Positions 11,884-22,860 of a stretch of DNA of 64,000 nucleotides are shown here, piece by piece. How positions within the stretch are numbered: position 1 is the first letter of the stretch; each line of letters opens with the position of its first letter. This stretch comes from Blastobasis lacticolella. Taxonomy: Eukaryota; Arthropoda; Insecta; Lepidoptera; Blastobasidae. Where the stretch lies: NCBI GenBank assembly GCA_905147135.1, contig LR990052.1, positions 16,492,200 to 16,556,199 on the forward strand, given 5' to 3'. The notes under the pieces are model-generated. The model was not told the origin of the DNA and did not search any database. It saw only the letters and a program-made list of their open reading frames with translations. A program made the translations under genes and the position numbers.

Positions 11884-12242
11884 CTCCTGACCGAACCCAG
11901 AACTGCTTTTTACATGATGAAAAAAGCCGATCGGAAGCTCTTGATAACTTGGACGTGAAAAACAAAGATGTTGCTAAAAGGGATACAGCGAAAGTACTAC
12001 CTTCCCTTCGGAGTCCTAAATTTGTTTTAGAAGAGGGGAGAGAGGAAGTTTCATTTAAGGTAGACGAGGTTGTCGTAACAGGGTTCTCAGTACAGAGCGT
12101 GCATGGCGGGGTGCATAAAGAATGGCCGCGCCTTGAAGGCGCCAAAGCGTGGGGTGATACTTCGATTATAAGTGAGGAGTCGACGTCAGGAGGGAGACAC
12201 TGCAGGTTATTGCCGATTATGCAGAAAAAGTTGGCTTTATAG
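11884..12242 (+). CDS. Unassigned charged open frame
   Basis: The plus strand stays open for about 119 codons without needing an ATG. The product is charged (for example 'SEALDNLDVKNKDVAKRD' and 'KFVLEEGREEVSF') and ends at a stop at 12240-12242. The antisense frame is also long, which weakens the coding case. No family, catalytic motif, convincing acceptor or donor was found. It could be an exon, an eroded transposon frame or chance. Confidence 0.15.
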
Positions 12243-13875
12243 GAAGCACTTGCGTAAATAGCTTTAGAGCCCGCGACGACGTTTTATGTTATAACACTAA
12301 CGTGAGAGGGTATTTTTCTCTTGATGGAGTATGCGGAAGCTTGAATAATTTGTAAGATTGGTCTGATGTGGTTTTAGTAATTCTATGCAGAATGATCAAG
12401 TCTTTAAGACTGCTGTAATTATGATGATGACTAGCTTTTGCTCGCGAATTGATCCGAGTAACGGAAATTCTTGAAGAGTTGACAATTCGTTTCGTGTTTT
12501 TTGGAAATAAAATGTGCCTATGAGATTCCTCAGGCTGCCATATATCTCCTTGCCAAATTATATCCAAACGTTTAGGCATGAAAACATAACAAACAGGCTG
12601 GCAGACGAACTACGGAGTTACTTTCACGTTAATAATATTCGTTTGTTTTATGTCTTTTCTTTAATTGGTAAATTGTATTGCACCGTCCGCTCTTAAATGC
12701 AGTGTCATTTTTAAACACCTTTATTAAAAAACTTGTCTAATCTACTAATCGCGACTGTTACGCGCGAACTAGATGCGATGTTTATTTTTCTACTGATTAA
12801 CACGTACTTTGGAACCTAAACAGACAATGATAATGACAAAGAAAACTGAGTTAAGAAATTAAAGTCAACACACTTCACGCAATCTTCGTCAAAGCGACCA
12901 ACTACCATAATGATTACGAATGATCACCACAGTCATATCTCCGTCTCCACTCGTCCATTAGGGTTCAACTGTCAACTATCCATAAAATAGGACCCCACAT
13001 TACATTATAATACATGTGCGATAATATAAACAAGCAACTCGCCAAAGCGGCGCCTCAAGCAATCTCCGGGAGTGCTCGCCCTATGACTTATCGACGAAGG
13101 CTCCGACGTTTTGTCAAACTATTTGTACGGGACCATCAGATCGAAGGGAGATGCGTGTCGTCCTGTCAGATGCCATGGTCTTGTGATTAAGTGGTTAGAT
13201 GTATAAATGTATAGTTACGTTATGAGTTTCAGTAATGATGGAGGTTTGAGTCTCCAAGAGTTGATGTGGAGCTTTCGTGGTTGTTTGGATTGGGTAAGTA
13301 GTTTTATGACAAAATTTTATGAGACAATTTATTGTTTCGAGACATGTTTGTCGATACAAGAAAGTGCGAAAGTTAATGTTACAATGTTTACCCGACCATT
13401 ATTCAAAAATTTTGTAATGTAACATAACAACTAGTAATTTTACATTACCTACTTTTGTTCGCATATTTTTCTTACATTCGGTACAACGAAATATTTAGGA
13501 AGTCTAGAACTTGAAACTTCAATAAGAAAAATAGTCAAATTGAATAAAGATCAGTCCAGTAATTCGGCGTTTAGCAAACCTACCTAAATTACTTTGTAAG
13601 GACAAGCATGTACAGTAGCAATTTTCTACAATTTCCTGGCACCATTATCACATTCAAAAGACATAAAGTCACATCTGCGCTAACGTTCTCAGTTATTATC
13701 TCAATTCAGTACCCCAAAACCATTCAAGGCTAACACCCAGACTGGCTTCCCATTCACTCGTGATGAAAGTCGACACTTAATTCATATCCATCGGAAGTCG
13801 TTATAGAGTCATCGTGATTCGGTCTCGGTTGTACTGAGAAATAGGAATGAAACTTTGTTATTGAATATTTTTAAT
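12243..13875. other. No recognised feature
   Basis: Short ORFs only. Nothing is repeated elsewhere in the window. Confidence 0.5.
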
Positions 13876-14100
13876 AAACAAATAAATAATCGTGGACAAA
13901 TTCTCACAGCGCCATCTAGCCTAGATTACTGATATACTACTTAAATACCTATTTAAATACATAATTATTATACATACTCAGACCCGAAACGGAAATTAAA
14001 ATTCATCCTTTTATTTTCTGTCCGGCCAAGAATCGAACCGGGGACCTCTTGCGTGGCAGACCGACGTGGCATGTTGACCACTGAGCCACTCAGGTCGTCA
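13876..14100 (-). mobile_element. SINE-A copy
   Basis: An inverted SINE-A with 'CTCACAGCGCCATCTAGCC' at the low end and the tRNA-like head 'AGAATCGAACCGGGGACC' to 'GAGCCACTCAGGTCGTCA' at the high end. The middle is shortened ('CTAGCCTAGATTACTG'). Confidence 0.85.
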
Positions 14101-14171
14101 ATAATTGGCAGTAATAATCACACATCGTCATTCAAAATATTTCTATAAATAGAATTAACCATGGCTAAAGT

Positions 14172-14225
14172 CAATGTTAAAATGCAATCAATTGAAATAT
14201 ATTAATTGATTGCATTATAACATTG
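14172..14225. repeat. 22-bp inverted repeat hairpin
   Basis: Arms 14172-14193 and 14204-14225 are reverse complements over 22 bp with one mismatch, around a 10-base AT loop. The arms share 'AATGCAATCAATT'. The loop is short for a typical miRNA precursor, so a MITE remnant or simple palindrome is more likely. Confidence 0.7.
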
Positions 14226-14997
14226 TAAAATTATTAGATAATTATAATCTTCTCGCCTAAAGTATGGAAGCAAGGTGTTAGGATAATTATTTAGCACTGT
14301 CACTTTCAACCTTTGAAATACTGACTCTGGATCCTATGTTTTTAACTTTCATTCTACGACAGATATCTTCATTTCTGATCCTATCACGTAGATATGCTAC
14401 ATCAACGCGGATCTTCAGCCTTACTTAACAATGCTTGCATTATAAAGAAATCTGTTAACCCTTCCCACTGAAGCTTTCCAGACATTTGGCCTCTACTCGA
14501 CCGGAAGAGGAAGCAGGCGCGGCGGTTTGGGCGAGCTTTCGCATTTGCATACGAGCCGGTGAAATATGCAAGCCCGTAGCTTTCAATTTGTCCTCTCATG
14601 TTTGTTGTTATGTTAATTTCCAGCCACTTTATGGCCCCGGCCTTTCGTTGTGTTAGGACGCGTTTAGCTGTATTTAATGTGGACGATGCTAGACGGCTAA
14701 ATTGGTGGTAAAAATTTGAGTGGACGGCGTGGGGTTGATAATTTTGTCGAGTTTGTTTTTGGATTTTTAAAAGGTTTAATGGATTTAAATTGGAAGTCAT
14801 GCATGGTAATTTAAATGTTGGAAAGACAAATTAGGAATTTACATACATAGGGTCACGGGTTTTTCCCATACCGGTAGGAAGAGACCACATTGTTCTACTG
14901 GCTACAGTCCAGACAAACCTCATAGACTGAGATGGTGCCGTAGGTCGCCGAGTACAAGATAAGTCCACCCATGCCCGTGCTTAGACTGGCTCATTTT
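14226..14997. other. No supported gene
   Basis: The 132-residue minus ORF at 14402-14800 is long for the region but has no recognisable domain, signal peptide or splice context. It is left uncalled. Confidence 0.45.
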
Positions 14998-15095
14998 TGT
15001 GATTTTAATGCGGTTTCCAACAATACATAGAGTGATTCAAATGGAAGGTTTATAGGGTACGACAACACGCGAACGAAGTCGCTTCGGGCCATCAA
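14998..15095 (+). mobile_element. H1 Helitron-like fragment (3' half)
   Basis: It carries 'GATTTTAATGCGGTTTCCAA', 'TAGAGTGATTCAAATGGAAG' and 'CGAACGAAGTCGC' in the order seen in the complete H1 copies. The 5' end is missing and the 3' terminus is eroded. Confidence 0.65.
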
Positions 15096-15221
15096 GTATA
15101 ATATACATCTGACTTACCTGTGAGTAAAATGACTAAGTCGTCGTTTTATGCGGGAACTTTACCTGTGACAAAGAGATGTAAAATTTACAATTCGGCAGAC
15201 ATTGTAATGTGAACTCAATAG

Positions 15222-15305
15222 GTATACTGGTATAGGTATAGCGGTGACTGCTTACCATCAGGCAGGCCGCAAGCTTGTTTTCCACCTTAGTGGTATAAAA
15301 AAAAA
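15222..15305 (+). repeat. Repeat D copy
   Basis: The copy has 'GCGGTGACTGCTTACCATCA', 'GGCAGGCCGCAAGCTTGTTT' and 'CCACCTTAGTGGTATAAAAA' with a poly-A end. It is truncated at its 5' side. 'ACCACTAAGGTGG' is itself near-palindromic. Confidence 0.8.
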
Positions 15306-15656
15306 CATACATCCTCCATAAAATGTCGAATCCAAGGCTCTCTGTACGTGTACTGACATAACAAGTTGGCATAATGAATCAACATACAAACATATCATTT
15401 TTGCGCACCGCATCCACCTCATTTAGGTTGCAGTTATCCTACGACGGTGACCGCTTTCCATCAAGTGGACTGTCTGACTGTGTGCTTCTCTAGGCAATAA
15501 CCTTTTTTGTTTCAAATAGGGCAAAGACGAGTACTGAAAAAAATCTTTCGTGTCTTGAACTTCCTGTTCGTACATGGTCGTCGGATCCTTTAAAATACTT
15601 TTGACCTGACCTTTCTATAATTAATATATCCTCGTACAGCTTAGTTATATGTAACG

Positions 15657-15745
15657 TCCCTGTTCGTCTAATGACTCGGTTCCTTGTTCGTCCATTTCCC
15701 TGCTCGTCCGTTTCCTCGTTCGTCCGTAACCTTGTTCGGCTGTAT
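15657..15745 (+). repeat. 16-bp minisatellite, four units
   Basis: Units at 15682-15697, 15698-15713, 15714-15729 and 15730-15745 follow the pattern CCTTGTTCGTCCGTTT with one to a few changes each. A related block precedes them at 15657-15672. It has no relatives elsewhere in the window. Confidence 0.75.
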
Positions 15746-16333
15746 TTGTAATTCTGTCCTATAGTCGGCGACGTAACGGCTCGTCATGCGAAAGTAAGAA
15801 ATACGAGAACGCTCACAAGATGACAGTGGATACTGCTCTTCCTAATGCTTATAAGCCAAAAGTATCGTCGGTTGCCGTAATGTCCAAACTCGTAAAAAAA
15901 TCTACCTCGCCTTTCGACGTAGTGTCACAACGTAACATTTAAAATTTCCGTCTATGGACGTACTGTCAGCGAACGTGTTAAGTGCTCCCAGCCATTTTTG
16001 GTTGTTTTCCTTTCACACGCAAATTCCTATACCACCCATAACCTTACCATCCCTTATTTCCCACCGTGGCAACACTGCACACGTCATCATATTATTGATG
16101 ATGGCCACACCAGCCGTCCATTGCTCAACATCTCGCTATCTCTTACAGCCCATTAGTCACTGGTATTCCTTGCACCTTATCAATTATGTATTCTTTGACC
16201 TGAGGCGCGGAGGTGCTATGAGGGTATGTCCATCCATATCGATTCTGGTTATTCTTTGTGGATCAATTCTGAGCAAGTTTTAGAGTTGAAGGTACGAGAC
16301 TCCATATTAGATATAATCGCGATTTCTGTTCCG
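15746..16333. other. No recognised feature
   Basis: The 109-residue plus ORF at 15954-16283 lacks a domain or convincing splice sites and is not called. Confidence 0.5.
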
Positions 16334-16360
16334 TATTACTACGGTAAAACCGTAGTAATA
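16334..16360. repeat. 12-bp perfect hairpin
   Basis: 'TATTACTACGGT' at 16334-16345 and its exact complement at 16349-16360 are separated by AAA. It could be a cruciform or a trace of an excised element. No terminator function is implied in this eukaryotic context. Confidence 0.7.
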
Positions 16361-17873
16361 GATATATACAAGGTTTGTATGTTTTGTATACAATATATTG
16401 TTTGTAATATAAATGTTTCTTGTCTTTGTTAACGTTTGAGCGTTTATCCTAAGACCTATACGATTTATAGAAGAAATTCCTTTCTCACTTTACTTTCCCA
16501 CGTTTCAACATTCTTTCGAATGTCTGTAATAAGTGTGATTAAATATTCCCCTTATTTTTAGCACCTACATTGTGTAACTCCATATCTGTGTAGAGTATTG
16601 CATTCATCATTATTTTGAAATTGTTAAGTAAATACATAAATATCCTCCCTTCGTTGCCTTCTGCACTATGCGTACTCATTTGGGTACTGCCTCTATTTTC
16701 GCTATAAATAGTCTATAGGATAAAGTCTTACAAAAATCACCTCAAAAAAGGGTTAAAACCCACACAACACAACTAGAATATTAACCTTATCCTGCGTAAA
16801 TAAACAGCAACTATCCTATCCATCTAAATTAGAACCCAGCACCCGTGGGAGGATTCGTTCGGGAGAACACGAGCTGACGCTATGAAGCTGGCAGGCGCCG
16901 CGCTGGCTGCATCAACGTACAGTATCACAAATTTATCTAACCCGGCGGCCAAAACTGGAACTACGTATCGCCAATGTGAAATGTCATGTTGTTGTCAACA
17001 ACAGCGACGCGGTCACAGGGTTAGACAAGTTTGTGGCACTTCAATTTCGATACGATGGCACAGTTCTATAGCTATTACTCTTGTTGATAGTGGTGGAGAT
17101 GCTCGTACACATAAGTAGGAGGAAAAAGTTGGATAGTGTATTTTAGTATGTAAGTGTGCCAATAAAGTTGGGAGTTGCCTTTTCTTAGACACATTGTTGA
17201 GAAGTTTGCAATATCTAGTTGTAGATTACGAGAGAAGTGAAGTTAGATCTCGATGAAATAATCCCGAAAACATAACTACTACTCTAGATGAGAAACCTGC
17301 TCAATAGTCCTTTTGATAGACAGATATGGTCGATAAAACGTTCAGATGTAAAGTTATTTGCCTCATTATGCCTTTGATAAATATACTTATTTTATAGGTT
17401 ATAGCCAGGTAATTAACCTAGTAATAAGTGGCCATGCGGCCGAAAATGAGCATGCATGTCTAGAAACAGCCTAGCCTTGAAAGAATCCAGATTACAATGA
17501 TCAGGAAAAACACTCACAGGCAACGTGTTAATTTCATTTCGCCCAAATAATTGTTTAAAGCAAAAATCCTTTAATTTGCACGTTAATTAAAGTGTTGACA
17601 GAAGCCTTTAAATAAGAGAGAGCAAAATAAATTAATACAGCACCGGTAACGAGTTACGAAGTCATTGTTTATTAACAAGTTGCAACGGCACACCTAGCGA
17701 TTACCGGGTTGTTAAGGGAGGGTGGCACTGGCAGTGTGTTTGTTGTGTACATTTCAATTTACAAGTATATATACGAGTATAATGATTATTTCAAGAAACG
17801 GAAGAATGGATGGACCGTGGAAAATGTGATATGCGGGCGAAAGGATTGACTAGATGATGAGTTATAGGGTTCA
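16361..17873. other. No supported gene
   Basis: An ORF from 16882 begins 'MKLAGAALAASTYS', faintly signal-like and GC-rich, but it lacks a good donor and no family is recognisable. The rest is AT-rich and unassigned. Confidence 0.45.
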
Positions 17874-18135
17874 ATCATCATCACAGCCCGTAACAGTCCA
17901 CTGCAGGACTTAAGGCCTCTCCTACGAAAGGGGAGGTTATTGCCATAATCTCCACGCTTGACAGGCGGGTTGGAGATTGCAGTGTTTAAATATAACAATG
18001 GAAAACGCTGCTGCCCATTTTCCAGACTACGGAGACTCTTGATCTTTTGCCTCGAAAACATTAGTCGCCTTGTACGACACCCACGAGTGTAAGGGGTTGG
18101 TGCTATTCTACTCTGCCGGACACCACACGGCCAAG
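17874..18135 (-). mobile_element. Retroposon C, near full length
   Basis: Read on the minus strand, it starts 'GGCCGTGTGGTGTCCGGCAG' and ends 'GGACTGTTACGGGCTG' plus (ATG)n. It is near-identical to the copy at 53329-53615, so both are fairly young. The 3' end resembles that of RTE LINEs (CAGTGGAC...GGCTGATGATG), which suggests mobilisation by RTE enzymes. Confidence 0.85.
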
Positions 18136-18609
18136 TAGTTGATTTATGAATTTATCATTCCATTGGTTGGTGTTAACGTGTTCAAAATCTGTTGTATGTT
18201 GCCGTTATCATGTTTTAGTTCACTCTTTTTGTATCGTTTGAGCTTCATAGCATCCCCTTAACGCCACGAAGCGGGGGTCGACCGAACCTGTGAAATATTC
18301 ACACGTTACAGGTGACAACCAAATTGAACTTTGATTGTGTTCACTCGGTCAGGACACTTTGTAACAAGTATCTGTTAGGTACCTGTATAGTACAACAATT
18401 TAAGTGCCTATGGTTACAATATAAAGTTTTAATACAAGTGTCGTCACACCATTTTGTCATTTCCTTGTTAAATTGGCACAGACATTCCATTTAATATTCG
18501 CGAAATAATTTGGATTATTTTAGAAGAATAGACTTTATGGAATTACGAAACCACTTGCGGAACTAGTATTGCGATTTGTCGAGATTTTAAGAAGGATAAA
18601 GTCTATTAA

Positions 18610-18757
18610 AACATATTTCGCAAACTATTAATCTGATTTTAATGACAAAAAAATAAGAGAAATCTCGTTTAAAATACTTTTCAAATAAAGGAATCAATCC
18701 GTCCGTTCGGTAGCTACGATGCCATAGACAGACACACAGAGACATCTCTGTTTGCCC
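18610..18757 (+). repeat. Interspersed repeat ending in 'ACAGACAGACACACAGA'
   Basis: It carries 'TTTTAATGACAAAAAAATAA', 'CCGTCCGTTCGGTAGCTACG' and 'ATGCCATAGACAGACACACA'. Similar blocks occur at 34690-34880, 40255-40490 and 58080-58235. This style is common in Lepidoptera. The class is unresolved (Helitron-like, or an unclassified non-autonomous element). Confidence 0.6.
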
Positions 18758-18787
18758 CGGCAGTTAAAAATGCTCCCAAGCTACGTC

Positions 18788-18909
18788 TAAGGCGCTATTC
18801 TAATTGGCAACGGTCGTGCGACGGGCAGTTTTGAGGTCTCCTATTGGTCGGGCGACGTCCGTCGTACGACCATAGTCGCACGACCGCTGCCAATCAGGAC
18901 TGCGCCTAA
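18788..18909. mobile_element. Palindromic MITE, complete
   Basis: Arms of about 35 bp are inverted: left 'TAAGGCGCTATTCTAATTGG' and right, complemented, 'TTAGGCGCAGTCCTGATTGG', followed in both by 'CGGTCGTGCGAC'. The centre holds 'GTCGTACGAC'. A partial copy lies at 25498-25582. No coding sequence is present. Confidence 0.85.
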
Positions 18910-18912
18910 GTG

Positions 18913-19546
18913 TTGTGTGGTGTTACGGTTAACGACAAATATTTTTTTTTACAAAAATATGATGTGACTCGTCGCTGTTTTTGCTATCACAAAAAACTCA
19001 GGGCAAGAACCATCCCTACTTCTCACTTATTTGAAGATGATCTTTTGATCTCCTCGAAGGTGTAAAACAATATTCCCACATAGATATTGTATGCGACATG
19101 ATGTATGGAACCAGCCGAGGCTGTGAGCGACACTTCGCATAATGAGTTTGCAACTTGTTCCTTGTTAACACTCGCGTAAAATTAATATTCGCGGTTTGTG
19201 TTGAGCGTTGTCGCGCTGTTCGTACGTAGTGAATAGGTATCTATTGTGTACGGTGGCATATTGAAAAGTTAAATAATAATAATAATTCCAAATACTCTCC
19301 AGATAAGTTTAGAGCAATTAAACGTATATCCACATACAACTTCAGAAAGCCGTAATACTCAAAACCTGCCGCATTGTCGGGAAATTTCTGAATGTGTAAC
19401 ATTAGCTCTTTGTTAACTAAATAATATATTTGTACTATATAAAGAATATAAACACATCATAATTGTTATGATTAAGTGTGTTTGGCCAAAAGCTCGCAAT
19501 TACAATTTATTTACCCTCCGAAATTAGAGAATATTTTACATAAAGA
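18913..19546. other. No recognised feature
   Basis: AT-rich DNA with a small (AAT)n run near 19277. No repeat or exon was seen. Confidence 0.5.
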
Positions 19547-19613
19547 CAATAATAATAAATATGCTTGGACAATTCACACAGCGCCATTTAGCCCCAAAGT
19601 AAGCAAAGTTAAT
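19547..19613 (-). mobile_element. SINE-A 3' end fragment
   Basis: Only the tail '(AAT)n', 'TTGGACAATTCACACAGCGC' and 'TTAGCCCCAAAGTAAGCAAA' remains. The copy is 5' truncated. Confidence 0.8.
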
Positions 19614-19660
19614 TACTTTGAAGTACAGTTAGCGAGGCTAGGTTGACCAAGGACCAATGA

Positions 19661-19706
19661 CCGTTGCGGACCCTGAGACTAGTTGTAGTCTCAGGGTCCG
19701 CAACGG
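19661..19706. repeat. Perfect 21-bp hairpin with 4-base loop
   Basis: Arm 19661-19681 begins CCGTTGCGGACCC and arm 19686-19706 is its exact reverse complement. The loop is GTTG. The arm is GC-rich in AT-rich DNA. A perfect stem of this length suggests a young foldback or excision event. It abuts the SINE-A fragment on its left. Confidence 0.85.
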
Positions 19707-21391
19707 ATGACCTTGTCATCTCACTCGGGTGTCGATTCACAGCCGTGACTGTAGGTATGTTATTGATTATTTGTGGGAATTGTAGATAGTAAAACGTAAC
19801 CTAGTAAAATATCAACTTAATTGCACCAAATAAAAGTCAAAATAAGCACCCTTATGATTATACCTATAACCTTATGGTTTCATCTAGGCCAATGTATGAA
19901 ATAACATAGATACTGCAGCATCCTACTAAAAAACTTATTGTTTGCACTAAACATGACAATATCTACGTACGTACTACACTGAGGAGGTGCCTACTTACGT
20001 ATAGTAACTATGAAATTAGCAAAAATGGCTTTATCTTTACATATTATGCGTACTTTTCAATGCCAAGGCTCCGTAGCATAAGTAAAGTGACACTAAACTA
20101 CTTTTCAACACTTAAGAAATTATAAATTAAGTCACCTTTTGTACACTAGTTCCACTGTATTATACATGGAGTTGCATCACGAAGTCACAACACAAAGTGC
20201 TAAATGCTTCAGAAAGTTTTTTTTATTTTATAGTGCAGTCAAATACTTTTTTTGACAAAAACGTTTGGTAGGGTGTAAATGCTTGTCAATATCATACTTT
20301 AAGTGTTATCGTAGCAACAGCCCTTTTCCAAGAACTATGACGCAGAAAGCCCTGCCAAAAAGGGAGGGAGCAAATTGTTTCCCATGATATATAGGGCTAT
20401 CTACGCTGATTCATGTTTATTCCGGAAAATAAAAGTTGTTATGTACTTAGTTTGTATTATTTATGAGATACTACGATTTTGCTTGCGGCTGCGTCTGCGT
20501 AAATTTTTTTTAATTGTCCACTTGTCGGAGAATACAAACGTTTACAGTCTTAGCGTAGGTATATTAAGGGAACTTATTAATTATGCGTACAATTTTTTTT
20601 TCTACAAATGTATTAGTTAGCTACGACTACGTCTGTGATTTTCCATTTTCAACTAATTCTTCATAAAATTGGTATATATTATCATGTAGTTATAATTTTT
20701 TTAAACAGCCGAATATAATTCACGCTAGCTTGATGCCGAAAAGAATGGAAAGTTACCTACACGGCTGTCTGGCAAATTCCTTTTCTGCCCTGAGCTAGCT
20801 ACCTAGATTAGATTTTTTATCGCCTAGGGAGGCACACGGATGGACGGTCCACCTGGAGGAAAGCGGCCACCGTCGTCAAGGACATCTGCAATCTAAGGGG
20901 AACGGATCCGCATCCTGCTATTCTTTCAGGTACCTGTAGACATGCCTTTTGCAGAACCCCACATGTAAAGGAAAGACTTCGCTGCATTTTCTTGGAAGGT
21001 ATGTGGGGACAGGCACTAGCCTAATACAATACTACGTCACCCCGTGAAACCGGGAGCTGCAACATAACCCCAAACCCCCCGATCACCAATACCACCCAGC
21101 ATAGCAATAACCCCAGGCACCCTCCATCCCACAGCCGCCGGTTCTCAAACAAATAGTTGTCAGCGAGACAGACGGACGACCCGTCTCCGAACTGGCATTA
21201 AACTATCCGCAGCCGGGCAACTCGGCGATACAACTTGTAATGGTCACCCGGACTCTGTCCAGTTTGAGCGGGAATTTGTGGGGCGAGGAAAGCAGCGGTG
21301 TACGGCGGACACGACTTAAACTATATTTCTATGGACAACTAGCATGGCATGGCATGACTTTGGCAGTGGAGAGGCATTTTCCTTTTTTCTG
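19707..21391. other. No supported gene
   Basis: A single terminal-repeat relic similar to the 49297-49434 MITE occurs at 20134-20160 ('ACACTAGTTCCACTGTAT'). The segment 20820-21300 is less AT-rich and looks like an eroded element, but no frame or family was identified. Confidence 0.45.
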
Positions 21392-21530
21392 CCAGAGCAA
21401 CGTGTAATAGAGGTGGGCAGCGCATTAGCGATACTCTTGGTTTTGCTAATGTCTATAGGCAGTGGTGACCACTTTCCATCAGGTGGCCCGCTTGCCTGTT
21501 TGCCAACCATATGACATAAAAACAAACTAG
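21392..21530 (+). repeat. Repeat D-related copy
   Basis: The blocks 'CTGCCAGAGCAACGTGTAAT', 'GTGACCACTTTCCATCAGGT' and 'CTTGCCTGTTTGCC' lead to an A-rich end. The copy at 22202-22360 is the same sequence inverted, and a shorter copy is at 49809-49876. ORFs over it are fortuitous. Confidence 0.75.
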
Positions 21531-21690
21531 GGACCGCGCGGGTAGTACCTAACCTAAGAAATTATACACCTAAAGCCTTCCTCATGTATCACTGTCTAGG
21601 TGAAAACCGCACGAAATACCGTTCAGTAGTTTTTGAGTTTATGGCGAACAGACAGACAAAGAGACGCTGCGTGTTATGTTTTTTATATGG
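21531..21690 (-). mobile_element. H1-like Helitron fragment
   Basis: Minus-strand relic with 'AGCCTTCCTCATGTATCACT', 'GAAAACCGCACGAAATACCG' and 'AACAGACAGACAAAGAGACG', in the order seen in the H1 copy at 50355-50542 but diverged. The ends are not preserved. Confidence 0.5.
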
Positions 21691-22201
21691 AAATTTGTGT
21701 CCGACCGAAAGATTTCAATCTCAGGTCGAATCCGAATCGTTAGCTTATTAATCGAATATCATCACCACCTTCAGCAGAAGCCGTAGCCGAAGGCTTAACA
21801 GCTCTAAGAAATGTTATTCAAGATTGGGTACAGGCTATGATTTTAAAACTTTAATATAGAAGGTTTATATTGACTGTATAATATAGAGAGGTAATTTAAA
21901 TCATCTCTAGAAGTTGATCCAGAAATGACAAAGACCTTGCAATTTATATAGCCTTAGATAAAATTGAAAGCTGAAGGTGGTTTTTTGGCAGAATGTGGCC
22001 GTCGTCGAAGCTTCGGTCGGACACAATTTGATACCCATTTTACATTATCTTGGCTATTTCCTAATTATGTTGAGGTGTTTTTGGCTTTTTACGTGCAGCG
22101 ACTTGGAACTGATTCGGACAACCCGAAAAGGAAATGTCCGTCTGTAGACAAGGGCAGGGCTTACGCTCGTTTTAACGAGACTGAGATGCAACGAGAACAG
22201 T

Positions 22202-22360
22202 TTTTTTTTTGTCATTCGGTAGGCAAACAGGCAAACTCTGGCCGCAAGCAGGCCGATGAAAAGAGATCACCACTGCCCATAGACATTAGCAACACCAAGA
22301 GTATCGCCAATGCGTTGCCCACCTCTATAACACGTTGCTCTGGCAGCAAACAGGCAAATG
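22202..22360 (-). repeat. Repeat D-related copy, inverted
   Basis: A T run at the low end, then 'GTAGGCAAACAGGCAAA', 'CACCACTGCCCATAGACATT' and 'CGTTGCTCTGGCAG', mirror the copy at 21392-21530. The pair forms a spaced inverted repeat. The 135-residue ORF across it is a by-product. Confidence 0.75.
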
Positions 22361-22654
22361 TTTATCTTTAGGATCATACCCGCTCGCTTCCTGGCCGCAC
22401 TTTTTGATCGGTAGTTTCGCTGAGAGGAGGAAGTAATAGTGGTAGTGAAATGTTAGTTTTGAGTCGACATTCCCTTCAAGCAATGAGCTGTTTAAGTACT
22501 GTGAGATTATCGTCGATTTTCACGCCTGTTCATGGTAGACATCATATTACGATTGTGTAGAATACCTATAGAAAAAATCCTCTGTATGTGAATTAGGTAA
22601 ATTGATTTGAGCAGCGCTTTGGAGGACTTATAAGAGTTTTTATAAGTAACAAGC

Positions 22655-22860
22655 GTCCCGCCCCGGCTTCGCGCGGATTTTCTCGGCTACATGTATTATA
22701 CATATGAGCCTTCAGGAAGAAATTTTCTAACCGATGGTGAAAACCGCATGAAAATACGAAATTAAGTTTGAAAAGTATTTTAAAAGATCTAAGAGTACAT
22801 ACAGAGGGACAGACAGTGGGAAGCGACTTTATTTTATGCTATGTAAAGAAGATTAGTATT
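22655..22860 (-). mobile_element. H1-like Helitron fragment
   Basis: It carries 'CCGGCTTCGCGCGGATTTTC', 'GTGAAAACCGCATGAAAATA' and 'CTTTATTTTATGCTATGTAA'. It is related to the segment at 53712-53842. The terminal motifs are unclear. Confidence 0.5.

Noticed and set aside
14402..14800. 132-codon minus ORF
   Set aside because: No domain, signal peptide or splice context, and its composition does not separate it from chance ORFs nearby.
21964..22371. 135-codon plus ORF
   Set aside because: Its second half is the complement of a repeat D-type copy, and the first half has no domain.
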